From NCBI RefSeq assembly GCF_001458195.1, contig NZ_CYPU01000009.1, positions 1 to 35,041 on the forward strand: DNA of 35,041 nucleotides, written 5' to 3'. This DNA is from Ruegeria atlantica (GTDB lineage Bacteria > Pseudomonadota > Alphaproteobacteria > Rhodobacterales > Rhodobacteraceae). The notes below the pieces were generated by a model that did no database searches, had not been told where the DNA came from, and worked only from the letters and a program-made list of their open reading frames with translations. Positions 25,755-32,948 of this stretch are shown piece after piece. The stretch's first letter is position 1, and the number at the start of each line of letters is the position of its first letter. The position numbers were made by a program, and so were the translations under genes.

Positions 25755-26120
25755 ATGGAAAACGTCGTTCTCATTATCCACCTCCTCTTGGCTCTGGGCC
25801 TGATCGCCGTCGTTCTGATGCAGCGGTCCGAAGGCGGTGGCCTTGGCATGGGCGGCGGGGGTGGCGGCGCCATGACCGGACGCGCCGCAGCGACTGCTTT
25901 GGGCAAGGTGACGTGGATCCTGGCCGCTTGTTTCATCGTGACATCAATCACGCTGACCATTCTGGCCGCACAGAAATCCTCGGGTAGTTCGGTGATCGAC
26001 CGTTTGGGCGTTCCGGCACCAGCACCGACCGAGGAAAGCACACCTGCGGTTCCGTCGGCTGACGATCTGCTGCCTCCGGCAGATGGCGACAACGCGCCGC
26101 TGATCCCACAAGCCAACTGA
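25755..26120 (+). CDS. secG: Preprotein translocase subunit SecG
   Basis: A 121-residue membrane protein, started at ATG 25755 (MENVVLIIHLLLALGLIAVVLMQRSEGGGLG) with AGGA upstream. Two membrane helices (about 3-23 and 54-74) are separated by the Gly-rich loop GLGMGGGGGGAM. The C-terminal tail (about 90-121) is rich in Pro, Ala and acidic residues, as in other alphaproteobacterial SecG. It is a non-essential helper of the SecYEG channel. Followed by pyrG on the same strand, a common linkage in this group. Confidence 0.93.
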   Translation: MENVVLIIHLLLALGLIAVVLMQRSEGGGLGMGGGGGGAMTGRAAATALGKVTWILAACFIVTSITLTILAAQKSSGSSVIDRLGVPAPAPTEESTPAVPSADDLLPPADGDNAPLIPQAN

Positions 26121-26142
26121 TCCACAAAACCTAGAAACTTGA

Positions 26143-26175
26143 AAGAGAACTGCAACAGCATCTTGCGGTTCTCTT
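26143..26175 (+). promoter_or_regulatory. Stem-loop between secG and pyrG
   Basis: A 13-bp stem (AAGAGAACTGCAA pairing with TTGCGGTTCTCTT, one G-U) and a 7-base loop, 22 bases after secG. There is no T-run directly after, so it may be a weak terminator, an mRNA-end stabiliser or part of a pyrG leader. Confidence 0.55.
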
Positions 26176-26202
26176 GCGCTATTGGCGCGAATCCTTTATA
26201 TG
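26174..26202 (+). promoter_or_regulatory. Candidate pyrG promoter
   Basis: TTGCGC (26174-26179) and TATATG (26197-26202) are separated by 17 bases, a fair sigma-70-type match, leaving about 70 bases of leader before the pyrG ATG. Its -35 element begins at the last bases of the preceding stem-loop. Confidence 0.35.
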
Positions 26203-26278
26203 TGAAGTCCCGTGGTGCAGCGGTTTTTCGGAACCGTCGGGCAGCTGATTTTGACGTCTCACGGGAGCAGCCGAAAAC

Positions 26279-27922
26279 ATGGCGCGTTTTATTTTCATCA
26301 CTGGTGGTGTGGTTTCGTCTTTGGGTAAAGGACTGGCTTCGGCGGCTTTGGGCGCGCTGTTGCAGGCCCGAGGGTATTCGGTACGTCTGCGCAAGCTGGA
26401 CCCCTATCTCAACGTTGACCCCGGCACGATGTCGCCGTTCGAGCATGGCGAAGTGTTCGTGACCGATGACGGGGCCGAAACCGACCTGGATCTTGGTCAC
26501 TACGAACGTTTCACCGGTGTGGCAGCGCGCAAGACCGACTCGGTTAGTTCAGGTCGGATTTATTCCAACGTGCTCGAGAAAGAGCGCCGCGGCGACTATC
26601 TGGGCAAGACCATTCAGGTGATTCCGCACGTCACCAACGAGATCAAAGACTTTATCTCGATCGGTGAGGATGAGGTCGATTTCATGCTGTGCGAGATTGG
26701 CGGCACCGTCGGCGATATCGAAGGTCTGCCCTTCTTTGAAGCTATCCGTCAGTTCAGCCAGGACAAGCCGCGCGGCCAATGCCTGTTCATGCACCTGACC
26801 CTGCTGCCCTACATCAAAGCCTCGGGCGAACTGAAAACCAAGCCGACCCAGCACTCGGTGAAAGAGCTGCGCTCGATCGGTCTGGCCCCTGACATTCTGG
26901 TCTGTCGCTCTGAGGGTCCCATCCCGGTCAAAGAACGCGAAAAGCTGGCGTTGTTCTGCAACGTGCGCCCGGACAGCGTGATCGCGGCACAGGATCTGTC
27001 GACCATTTATGACGCCCCGCTGGCCTATCACCGCGAAGGTCTGGATCAGGCGGTTCTGGATGCGTTCCAGATCAGCCCTGCCCCCAAGCCTGATCTCACA
27101 AAATGGGAAGATGTCAGCGACCGCATCCACAATGCCGAAGGCGAAGTCAAAGTCGCCATCGTCGGCAAATACACGCAGCTTGAAGACGCCTATAAATCGA
27201 TTGCCGAGGCCCTGACCCATGGCGGTATGGCCAACCGGGTTCGCGTAAAAGTCGAATGGGTCGATGCCGAGGTGTTTGATACCGAAGACGCAGCCCCGCA
27301 TCTGGAAGGATTTCACGCGATCCTCGTTCCCGGTGGATTTGGCGAACGCGGCACTGAAGGCAAGATCAAAGCCGCGCAATACGCACGCGAACACAAAGTG
27401 CCCTACCTGGGAATCTGCCTTGGTATGCAGATGGCTGTAATCGAAGCAGCCCGCAACGCCGCTGGCATTACCGAAGCGGGCTCGGAGGAGTTCGACCACG
27501 AAGCGGGCAAAAAACGTTTTGAGCCTGTTGTTTACCACCTGAAAGAATGGGTGCAGGGCAACCACAAGGTCGAACGCAAGGTCGGTGACGATAAAGGCGG
27601 TACCATGCGTTTGGGCGCCTATGACGCGGTACTGGCCGATGGCTCGAAAGTGGCAGAGGTATACGGCGGCACCAATATCGAAGAGCGCCACCGCCACCGC
27701 TATGAGGTGGATATCAAGTATCGCGACAAGCTGGAAAAGGCTGGTCTGAACTTCTCGGGCATGTCGCCCGATGGTCGCCTGCCCGAAATCGTCGAATGGT
27801 CTGACCACCCTTGGTTCATCGGCGTCCAGTACCATCCGGAACTGAAATCCAAACCATTTGAACCGCATCCACTGTTCCGCGATTTTGTGCGCGCAGCGAA
27901 AGACACCTCTCGTCTCGTTTAA
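26279..27922 (+). CDS. pyrG: CTP synthase
   Basis: A 547-residue glutamine amidotransferase that aminates UTP to CTP. Complete synthetase domain with [10 protein letters not shown] (9-18) and the [25 protein letters not shown] block (41-65); complete class I glutamine amidotransferase domain with nucleophile Cys380 (YLGICLGMQ) and His519/Glu521 (VQYHPE). The start ATG at 26279 fits the universal [11 protein letters not shown]-terminus. Length and motifs are normal. Confidence 0.98.
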   Translation: MARFIFITGGVVSSLGKGLASAALGALLQARGYSVRLRKLDPYLNVDPGTMSPFEHGEVFVTDDGAETDLDLGHYERFTGVAARKTDSVSSGRIYSNVLEKERRGDYLGKTIQVIPHVTNEIKDFISIGEDEVDFMLCEIGGTVGDIEGLPFFEAIRQFSQDKPRGQCLFMHLTLLPYIKASGELKTKPTQHSVKELRSIGLAPDILVCRSEGPIPVKEREKLALFCNVRPDSVIAAQDLSTIYDAPLAYHREGLDQAVLDAFQISPAPKPDLTKWEDVSDRIHNAEGEVKVAIVGKYTQLEDAYKSIAEALTHGGMANRVRVKVEWVDAEVFDTEDAAPHLEGFHAILVPGGFGERGTEGKIKAAQYAREHKVPYLGICLGMQMAVIEAARNAAGITEAGSEEFDHEAGKKRFEPVVYHLKEWVQGNHKVERKVGDDKGGTMRLGAYDAVLADGSKVAEVYGGTNIEERHRHRYEVDIKYRDKLEKAGLNFSGMSPDGRLPEIVEWSDHPWFIGVQYHPELKSKPFEPHPLFRDFVRAAKDTSRLV

Positions 27923-28044
27923 GAGCTATCTGTGTCGGACTGTCACCCCGCATTGTTTTGTGGCTTGTAACCTCCTAACTATTTGAACAAGCAGGCCCGC
28001 GTGCCGCGTAATTTGATGCAGTTCAAAGATTCAGGAGTATTCCG

Positions 28045-28527
28045 ATGAGCAATTCGACAACGATCACAAACCTCCAACAAGCGCTTCACATGGAAATGAC
28101 AGCAGCGCATCAGTACCAGTTGCATGCGCATGTGCTGAATGACTGGGGCTTGGACATCCTGGCCGAAAAAATGCGCGGCGAAATGCAGGAAGAATTGGGG
28201 CATTCTGATGCCTATATCGAACGCATTCTTTTCCTGGGCGCAAAGCCAGAGCTTGAGCTTCAGAAAAACCCAAAGGCGGCGGACGACCTGGAAGAGATGT
28301 TTACCGCAGACCTGAAGGATGAAATGGAAGCCATCGATTTCTACACCCAAGCCGCAGCACAGGCGGCCGAGGCTGGCGACGTTGGAACCCGAACATTGTT
28401 TGAACGAATTTTGCTGGAGGAAGAAGGCCACAAAGCATGGCTGGAGACCGAGTTGTCTCTTCTCAAGCGGCTAGGCGAGTCGGCGTTCAGCGCCAGATAC
28501 GTATCAGGCACTGCCGGCCAAGACTAA
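28045..28527 (+). CDS. bfr: Bacterioferritin-like protein lacking the haem-ligand methionine
   Basis: A 160-residue four-helix-bundle ferritin with AGGAG upstream. Aligned by eye to E. coli Bfr, all di-iron ferroxidase ligands are kept: Glu17, Tyr24 nearby, Glu50, His53, Glu93, Glu126 and His129 (LLEEEGHKAWLETEL). The residue equivalent to haem-ligand Met52 is Leu51 (QEELGHSD instead of DEMKHAD). So iron oxidation and storage look possible, but the usual bis-methionine haem site at the dimer interface does not. It may form mixed shells with another subunit or be a haem-free homomer. No bacterioferritin-associated ferredoxin is adjacent. A terminator follows. Confidence 0.88.
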   Translation: MSNSTTITNLQQALHMEMTAAHQYQLHAHVLNDWGLDILAEKMRGEMQEELGHSDAYIERILFLGAKPELELQKNPKAADDLEEMFTADLKDEMEAIDFYTQAAAQAAEAGDVGTRTLFERILLEEEGHKAWLETELSLLKRLGESAFSARYVSGTAGQD

Positions 28528-28563
28528 ATCCTCTTCAACTGATCTCACCATGTCGCAGAATTC

Positions 28564-28589
28564 GGGCCAACAAATGTTGGCCCATTTTC
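28564..28589 (+). terminator. Rho-independent terminator after the bacterioferritin gene
   Basis: A perfect 8-bp stem GGGCCAAC/GTTGGCCC with loop AAAT, followed by ATTTTCTTTC, about 37 bases after the stop codon. Confidence 0.85.
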
Positions 28590-28687
28590 TTTCGTCACCG
28601 CAAAGTGACGGCGTGAGGCCAAAAAATACTACTCGCGCACAGTTCCACGTGGTTACTGTTGGGTAAATGATGACAGGAGAGGCCCAA

Positions 28688-29464
28688 ATGACCGATCAAA
28701 TCCAAAACGCAGAAACCTTTGCGGCCCTGCACAAAAAGGGCGATCCGGTCATCCTTTTTAACATTTGGGACGCTGGCAGCGCCGGTGCCGTGCGGGATGC
28801 AGGCGCGATGGCATTGGCGACCGGCAGCGCACCCGTTGCAATGGCGCAGGGGTTTGGCGACGGCCAGAACATTCCGCTGGATGTCGCTTTGGACAACGCC
28901 GGTCGAATCGTCAGCGCCGTAGACCTTCCTGTTTCTTTGGATTTCGAGGGGGCTTATGCCGAGGACGCGGTGGGAATAATCGCCAATGTCCAAAGTGCAC
29001 TTGAAACAGGTGTCGTCGGCTTCAACTTCGAAGACCAGATTGTCGGCACCAAAGACCTGTACGACATCGAAACCCAGGCGGCTCGCGTTGGTGCGATGCG
29101 CGAAGGGTGCGACGTCGCTGGCGTCCCTGCTTTTATCAACGCCAGAACGGACATCTTCCTGAAGGCAGCGCCGGAAACGCATGACGAGGCGATGCTCGAC
29201 GATGCGATGGCTCGCGCCAAAGCCTATGCCGACGCGGGTGCCAACGGATTCTTTGCACCCGGCCTCAAGGATGAGGACATGATCGCCCGGCTTTGCGAAT
29301 CGACTGATCTACCTGTGAATATCATTGCGCTGCCCGGGACCCCGGATACCGCGACGCTTGCGTCACTGGGCGTTGCCCGTATCAGTTATGGGCCTGTGCC
29401 GTACCGGAAGATGCTGGGCTGGCTGCAGGAACAAGCGAAACAGGCGCTGCAGTCAGGCGCCTAG
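28688..29464 (+). CDS. Isocitrate lyase/PEP mutase superfamily protein
   Basis: A 258-residue (beta/alpha)8 enzyme, started at ATG 28688 with GGAGAGG upstream. Superfamily elements are present: FNIWDAGSAGAVRDAGAMALATGS (about 24-47), the metal-site acidic residues in SLDFEGAYAED and GFNFEDQ, and INARTDIF. The catalytic KKCGH-type loop of isocitrate and methylisocitrate lyases is absent after FEDQ (here IVGTKDLYD), so it is not one of these. Members of this subgroup are usually annotated carboxyphosphonoenolpyruvate phosphonomutase or oxaloacetate decarboxylase-like; actual reaction unknown. Stands alone. Confidence 0.87.
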   Translation: MTDQIQNAETFAALHKKGDPVILFNIWDAGSAGAVRDAGAMALATGSAPVAMAQGFGDGQNIPLDVALDNAGRIVSAVDLPVSLDFEGAYAEDAVGIIANVQSALETGVVGFNFEDQIVGTKDLYDIETQAARVGAMREGCDVAGVPAFINARTDIFLKAAPETHDEAMLDDAMARAKAYADAGANGFFAPGLKDEDMIARLCESTDLPVNIIALPGTPDTATLASLGVARISYGPVPYRKMLGWLQEQAKQALQSGA

Positions 29465-29573
29465 CCAGCGAGTAGATACCGATACAAGCGGATACCGGCA
29501 AAGTTGTGACCATTACGGCTATGACGGGTAGTCAGCGCTTGGCGGGCCACAAAATATGGAATAACCTCGCGGC

Positions 29574-30023
29574 ATGTTGAAAAAATTCCTTCAGGCGTTT
29601 CGTCCGCCACAGCACGACCATTTGCCCGATCCTGACGCCGAACTGGCCTTGGGTGCTTTGATGGTGCGCGTGGCGCAGGCAGATCGGGATTACAAGCTGG
29701 AAGAAATCAGCCTGATCGACCGTATTCTTGCGCGGCTCTATCAGCACAACGCGATCGAGGCCGCCAAAGTCCGCGCCACCTGCGAAAAATTGCACGCCGC
29801 CGCGCCAGACACCGATACATTCGGCAAGTTGATCCGCGAAACAACCGACCTGCAGGAACGTCTGGCCGCGCTGGACGCTTTGTGGGAGGTCGTTCTGGCC
29901 GATGGCAATTCGGACGAAGGCGAAATGAAGATCGTCGAAGAAGCGCGCATCGCCATGGGCCTGAGCTTTAAAGACAGCCAAGAAGCGCATGAACGGGTAC
30001 AAACGCGCTTGGAACAGAAGTAG
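29574..30023 (+). CDS. TerB-like protein, first of a tandem pair
   Basis: A 149-residue, all-helical, acidic protein with the TerB/DjlA-like domain. Two acidic clusters at matching positions, AQADRDYKLEE (34-44) and LADGNSDEGE (108-117), correspond to the metal-binding-type pockets of the fold. It lacks signal peptide or membrane segments, so cytosolic. TerB proteins are associated with tellurite resistance and stress-responsive membrane complexes in other bacteria, but this lone-pair form has no known role. Followed 20 bases later by a paralogue. Confidence 0.82.
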   Translation: MLKKFLQAFRPPQHDHLPDPDAELALGALMVRVAQADRDYKLEEISLIDRILARLYQHNAIEAAKVRATCEKLHAAAPDTDTFGKLIRETTDLQERLAALDALWEVVLADGNSDEGEMKIVEEARIAMGLSFKDSQEAHERVQTRLEQK

Positions 30024-30043
30024 TCCGCTTCTATAACCAATTC

Positions 30044-30481
30044 ATGTTCAGCGATTTTCTGTCCCGGCTCACGCAGCCGCAGCTCGACCCACTTGCCGAT
30101 AACGACGCCCGTTTGGCCCTTACGGCCCTTCTGGTGCGCATCGCCAGATCCGACAATGACTATGCCGACACGGAAATGGCACGAATCGACCGGATATCGA
30201 CGGAACGCTATGGCCTGTCCCCTTTTGAGGCCGCAGCCCTTCGCGCAAGCGCCGAAGATCTAGAAGCCGAAGCCCCCGATACCGTCCGCTTTACCCGCGC
30301 AATCAAAGAGGCTGTCGCTTACGATGACCGATTGGCCGTGGTTCAGGCGATGTGGTCGGTCGCACTGGCCGATGGGCATCGGACCGGCGAAGAAGATTCG
30401 CTGCTGCGTCTCGTGGTCAGTCTGCTGGGTGTCAGCGATGTCGATTCTGCCCTGGCCCGGCAAAAGGCAGCCAAATCGTGA
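30044..30481 (+). CDS. TerB-like protein, second of a tandem pair
   Basis: A 145-residue paralogue of the preceding protein: same length, same order (LALTALLVRIARSDNDY, residues 25-40; DDRLAVVQAMWSVALADG, 94-111) and acidic clusters at the same positions (34-44 and 109-118). The two arose by tandem duplication and diverged strongly. No clear ribosome site precedes its ATG, suggesting coupling to the first gene. Its stop overlaps the GTG start of the PhnD-like gene. Confidence 0.82.
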   Translation: MFSDFLSRLTQPQLDPLADNDARLALTALLVRIARSDNDYADTEMARIDRISTERYGLSPFEAAALRASAEDLEAEAPDTVRFTRAIKEAVAYDDRLAVVQAMWSVALADGHRTGEEDSLLRLVVSLLGVSDVDSALARQKAAKS

Positions 30482-31230
30482 TTGCAATGCTGGGCATGTA
30501 TGACATGCCCGCGCTGCAACCAGCCAATGATCGTTTCTGGTCATTGATTCGGGCGCATCTTGGTTTTGATCCCTCACATCTGACACGTGGCGCCGACGTT
30601 TGGGATGTCTGGCGTAGCCCCGACCTTGTTTTCTCCCAAACGTGTGGCATGCCTTACCGCACCCGATTGCATGGGAAGGTTCAGCTTGTCGGCACGCCGG
30701 ACTACGGTCTGGCAGGCTGTCCGCCCGGGTACTACCGGTCTGTTATCGTGGCCCGAAAAGACGATACCCGCGATCTGGACCAGCTTGCCGACGGCATCTT
30801 TGCGTACAATGAAGCGCTTTCTCAGTCCGGTTGGGCTGCGCCCATGGTTCATCTGTCACGTCACAGCCGCCTTCCAAGTTCAGTGTTGGAAACCGGCGGT
30901 CATGCCCTTTCGGCAGCCGCTGTTGCGGAAGGCCGCGCGGATTATGCCGCGCTGGATGCGCTTACGTGGGAATTACTCAAGGAACACTCGAATTTGGGCC
31001 CTGAGCTTCGCGAGGTCGCAGCAACGGAACCTTCGCCCGCCCTGCCCTACATCACGGCCAATTGTCAGGATGCGCCCCGGATTGCAAAGGCGGTTCGTGC
31101 AGCCATCAACGATCTTTCCCCCGCCGACCAAAAGATGCTGCACTTGCGTGGTCTGATCGACATTCCAGCCGAGCATTACCTTGCCGTTCCCGACCCGTCC
31201 CCTGAGGCTGCCAAATTGATCGATCCGTGA
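30478..31230 (+). CDS. PhnD-like substrate-binding domain protein without signal peptide
   Basis: About 250 residues from GTG 30478 (ATG 30487 is an alternative). The GTG overlaps the terB-like stop (GTGA). The sequence has the type II periplasmic-binding fold signs of phosphate/phosphite/phosphonate binding proteins: WRSPDLVFSQTCGMPYR (45-61), VQLVGTPDYG, GYYRSVIVAR (84-93), GRADYAALDALTWELL (152-167) and a TEPSPALPY segment (183-191). There is no signal peptide or lipobox and no ABC partner genes nearby, so it probably acts in the cytosol as a sensor or binding protein. Ligand unknown. Followed by a TGACCA/TGGTCA dyad at the stop codon. Confidence 0.75.
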   Translation: MIAMLGMYDMPALQPANDRFWSLIRAHLGFDPSHLTRGADVWDVWRSPDLVFSQTCGMPYRTRLHGKVQLVGTPDYGLAGCPPGYYRSVIVARKDDTRDLDQLADGIFAYNEALSQSGWAAPMVHLSRHSRLPSSVLETGGHALSAAAVAEGRADYAALDALTWELLKEHSNLGPELREVAATEPSPALPYITANCQDAPRIAKAVRAAINDLSPADQKMLHLRGLIDIPAEHYLAVPDPSPEAAKLIDP

Positions 31231-31259
31231 CCACTTTGGTCAGAACGTCTGGTCATTTT
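31228..31259 (+). terminator. Weak candidate terminator after the PhnD-like gene
   Basis: TGACCA, starting at the stop codon, can pair with either of two TGGTCA copies (31237-31242 or 31250-31255); the second is followed by TTTT. The stem is short, so efficiency is doubtful. Confidence 0.35.
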
Positions 31260-31303
31260 GACAGTTTGTGGCCTGTTCCGTGTCATTTGCGCATTGCATT
31301 GCT

Positions 31304-31315
31304 CTGAAATTTCAG
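31304..31315. promoter_or_regulatory. Palindrome upstream of the amino acid ABC operon
   Basis: CTGAAATTTCAG is a perfect 12-base palindrome ending 40 bases before the GTG start of the ATPase gene. It is well placed for an operator, but I do not recognise the binding protein. Confidence 0.3.
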
Positions 31316-31355
31316 CCCTAGTACCGCACCAACACCAATAACAGCTGGACCACCC

Positions 31356-32132
31356 GTGACAGATTCCACTCCGGTCATCGAGATCAAGAACCTACACAAG
31401 AGCTTTGGCAATCTTGAGGTATTGAAAGGGGTGGATATCACCGCCAGACGCGGTGATGTCGTCTCACTCATCGGTTCGTCTGGCTCTGGCAAATCGACGC
31501 TTCTGCGCTGTTGCAACCTGTTGGAAGACAGCCAAGAGGGCGAGATTCTGTTCAAGGGCGAACCTGTTCGCTGGACTGGCAACGCACATAACCGCCGTCC
31601 GGCCGATCCCAAACAGGTCCTACGTATTCGCACAAACCTGTCGATGGTGTTTCAGCAGTTCAATCTGTGGGCACATATGACCATCCTGCAAAACGTGATG
31701 GAGGCCCCTGTGACCGTCATGGGCCGCGACAAGGCCGAGGCTGAAGACAGCGCCCGTAGGTATCTGGAAAAGGTCGGCATCGGCGACAAATGCGACGCGT
31801 ATCCCGCGCAACTGTCAGGCGGTCAGCAGCAACGCGCCGCGATTGCGCGCGGCCTGTGCATGGAGCCTCAGGCCCTGCTGTTCGACGAGCCCACATCGGC
31901 GCTGGACCCCGAACTGGAACAGGAAGTCATCAAGGTTATAAAGGATCTGGCCGCCGAAGGCCGCACCATGATCATCGTGACACACGATATGAAAATGGCT
32001 GCCGATATCTCAAGCCATGTGGTGTTCCTGCATCAAGGCCTCATCGAAGAAGAAGGCCTGCCGGAAGACATCTTTACGACCCCTGAATCCACGCGACTTC
32101 AGGGTTTTCTCTCCGCCACCATGGCGGCATAA
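31356..32132 (+). CDS. Polar amino acid ABC transporter ATP-binding protein
   Basis: A 258-residue ATPase of the HisP/GlnQ type, started at GTG 31356. Walker A GSSGSGKST (40-48), Q-loop MVFQQFNLW (97-105), signature LSGGQQQR (153-160), Walker B ALLFDEPTSALD (173-184) and switch His210 are intact. It is the first gene of ATPase - binding protein - permease - permease, an order found in arginine/histidine/opine type importers. Exact amino acid cannot be deduced. Confidence 0.94.
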   Translation: MTDSTPVIEIKNLHKSFGNLEVLKGVDITARRGDVVSLIGSSGSGKSTLLRCCNLLEDSQEGEILFKGEPVRWTGNAHNRRPADPKQVLRIRTNLSMVFQQFNLWAHMTILQNVMEAPVTVMGRDKAEAEDSARRYLEKVGIGDKCDAYPAQLSGGQQQRAAIARGLCMEPQALLFDEPTSALDPELEQEVIKVIKDLAAEGRTMIIVTHDMKMAADISSHVVFLHQGLIEEEGLPEDIFTTPESTRLQGFLSATMAA

Positions 32133-32163
32133 ATTCAGGACAGAACCAAAAAGGGGAGTAACA

Positions 32164-32877
32164 ATGAAAAACCTGATTCTGACCACAGCAGCACTGGCGC
32201 TGAGCGCCGGTATGGCCATGGCCGATACGGTCCGCATGGGCACCGAGGGCGCCTACCCTCCGTGGAACTTCATCAATGACGCCGGCGAGATCGACGGTTT
32301 CGAGCGTGAGCTGGGCGACGAGCTGTGCAAGCGCGCAAACCTGGAATGCGAATGGGTCAAGAACGACTGGGATTCGATCATTCCCAACCTGGTGTCGGGC
32401 AACTATGACGTCATCATCGCGGGCATGTCGATCACTGACGAGCGTGATGAAGTCATTGATTTCACTCAGAACTACACGCCGCCAGATCCGTCGGCTTATG
32501 TTGCAACCTCCGACGACGTAGATGTCGCGAACGGCGTTGTTGCGGCACAGACCGGCACCATTCAGGCCGGTTATATTGCCGAATCCGGTGCAACTCTGGT
32601 CGAGTTCGCCAGCCCCGAAGAAACCATCGCAGCCGTGCGCAATGGCGAAGCTGACGCCGTTCTGGCCGATAAATCTTTCCTTGCACCGATTGCAGATGAA
32701 GACGCGGACCTGCGCTTTGTCGCCGAAGATGTCCCGCTTGGCGGTGGTGTCGGCATCGGTGTGCGCGAGTCGGACGGTGATCTGAAAGAAAAGCTCAACA
32801 CTGCCATCCAGTCCATGAAGGACGACGGCAGCCTGAACGAGCTGATCACCAAATGGGAAGTGTCCTCGACCTTCTGA
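32164..32877 (+). CDS. Periplasmic amino acid-binding protein of the ABC importer
   Basis: A 237-residue family 3 solute-binding protein, started at ATG 32164 with GGGGAG upstream. Signal peptide 1-20 ends AMA. The mature N-terminus has the family pattern EGAYPPWNFIN and GEIDGFERELGDELC; Cys55 and Cys62 form a probable disulfide as in HisJ/ArgT relatives; DWDSIIPNLVSGNYDVIIAGMSIT follows. Delivers substrate to the permeases. A GC-rich stem-loop (32891-32914) follows, of the kind that protects abundant binding-protein mRNA. Confidence 0.93.
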   Translation: MKNLILTTAALALSAGMAMADTVRMGTEGAYPPWNFINDAGEIDGFERELGDELCKRANLECEWVKNDWDSIIPNLVSGNYDVIIAGMSITDERDEVIDFTQNYTPPDPSAYVATSDDVDVANGVVAAQTGTIQAGYIAESGATLVEFASPEETIAAVRNGEADAVLADKSFLAPIADEDADLRFVAEDVPLGGGVGIGVRESDGDLKEKLNTAIQSMKDDGSLNELITKWEVSSTF

Positions 32878-32890
32878 TCTGAATCAGGTT

Positions 32891-32920
32891 GCGCGCCTCA
32901 ATACCGGGGCGCGCCGCCCC
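32891..32920 (+). other. GC-rich stem-loops between binding protein and permease genes
   Basis: Two overlapping hairpins are possible: GCGCGCC (32891-32897) with GGCGCGC (32908-32914), or GGGGCG (32906-32911) with CGCCCC (32915-32920). No T-run follows. They could stabilise the upstream mRNA and reduce read-through to the permeases. Confidence 0.5.
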
Positions 32921-32948
32921 TGAGCCTTAGCACCTCAAGAGGCCCGCC

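Noticed and set aside
26549..27868. Minus-strand open frame of 439 codons opposite pyrG
   Set aside because: Entirely antisense to intact CTP synthase; composition is typical of a GC-driven shadow frame.
29465..29573. GATACC direct repeats after the PEP mutase-like gene
   Set aside because: Only two or three imperfect 6-base copies; too short to be a repeat array or a binding site with any confidence.
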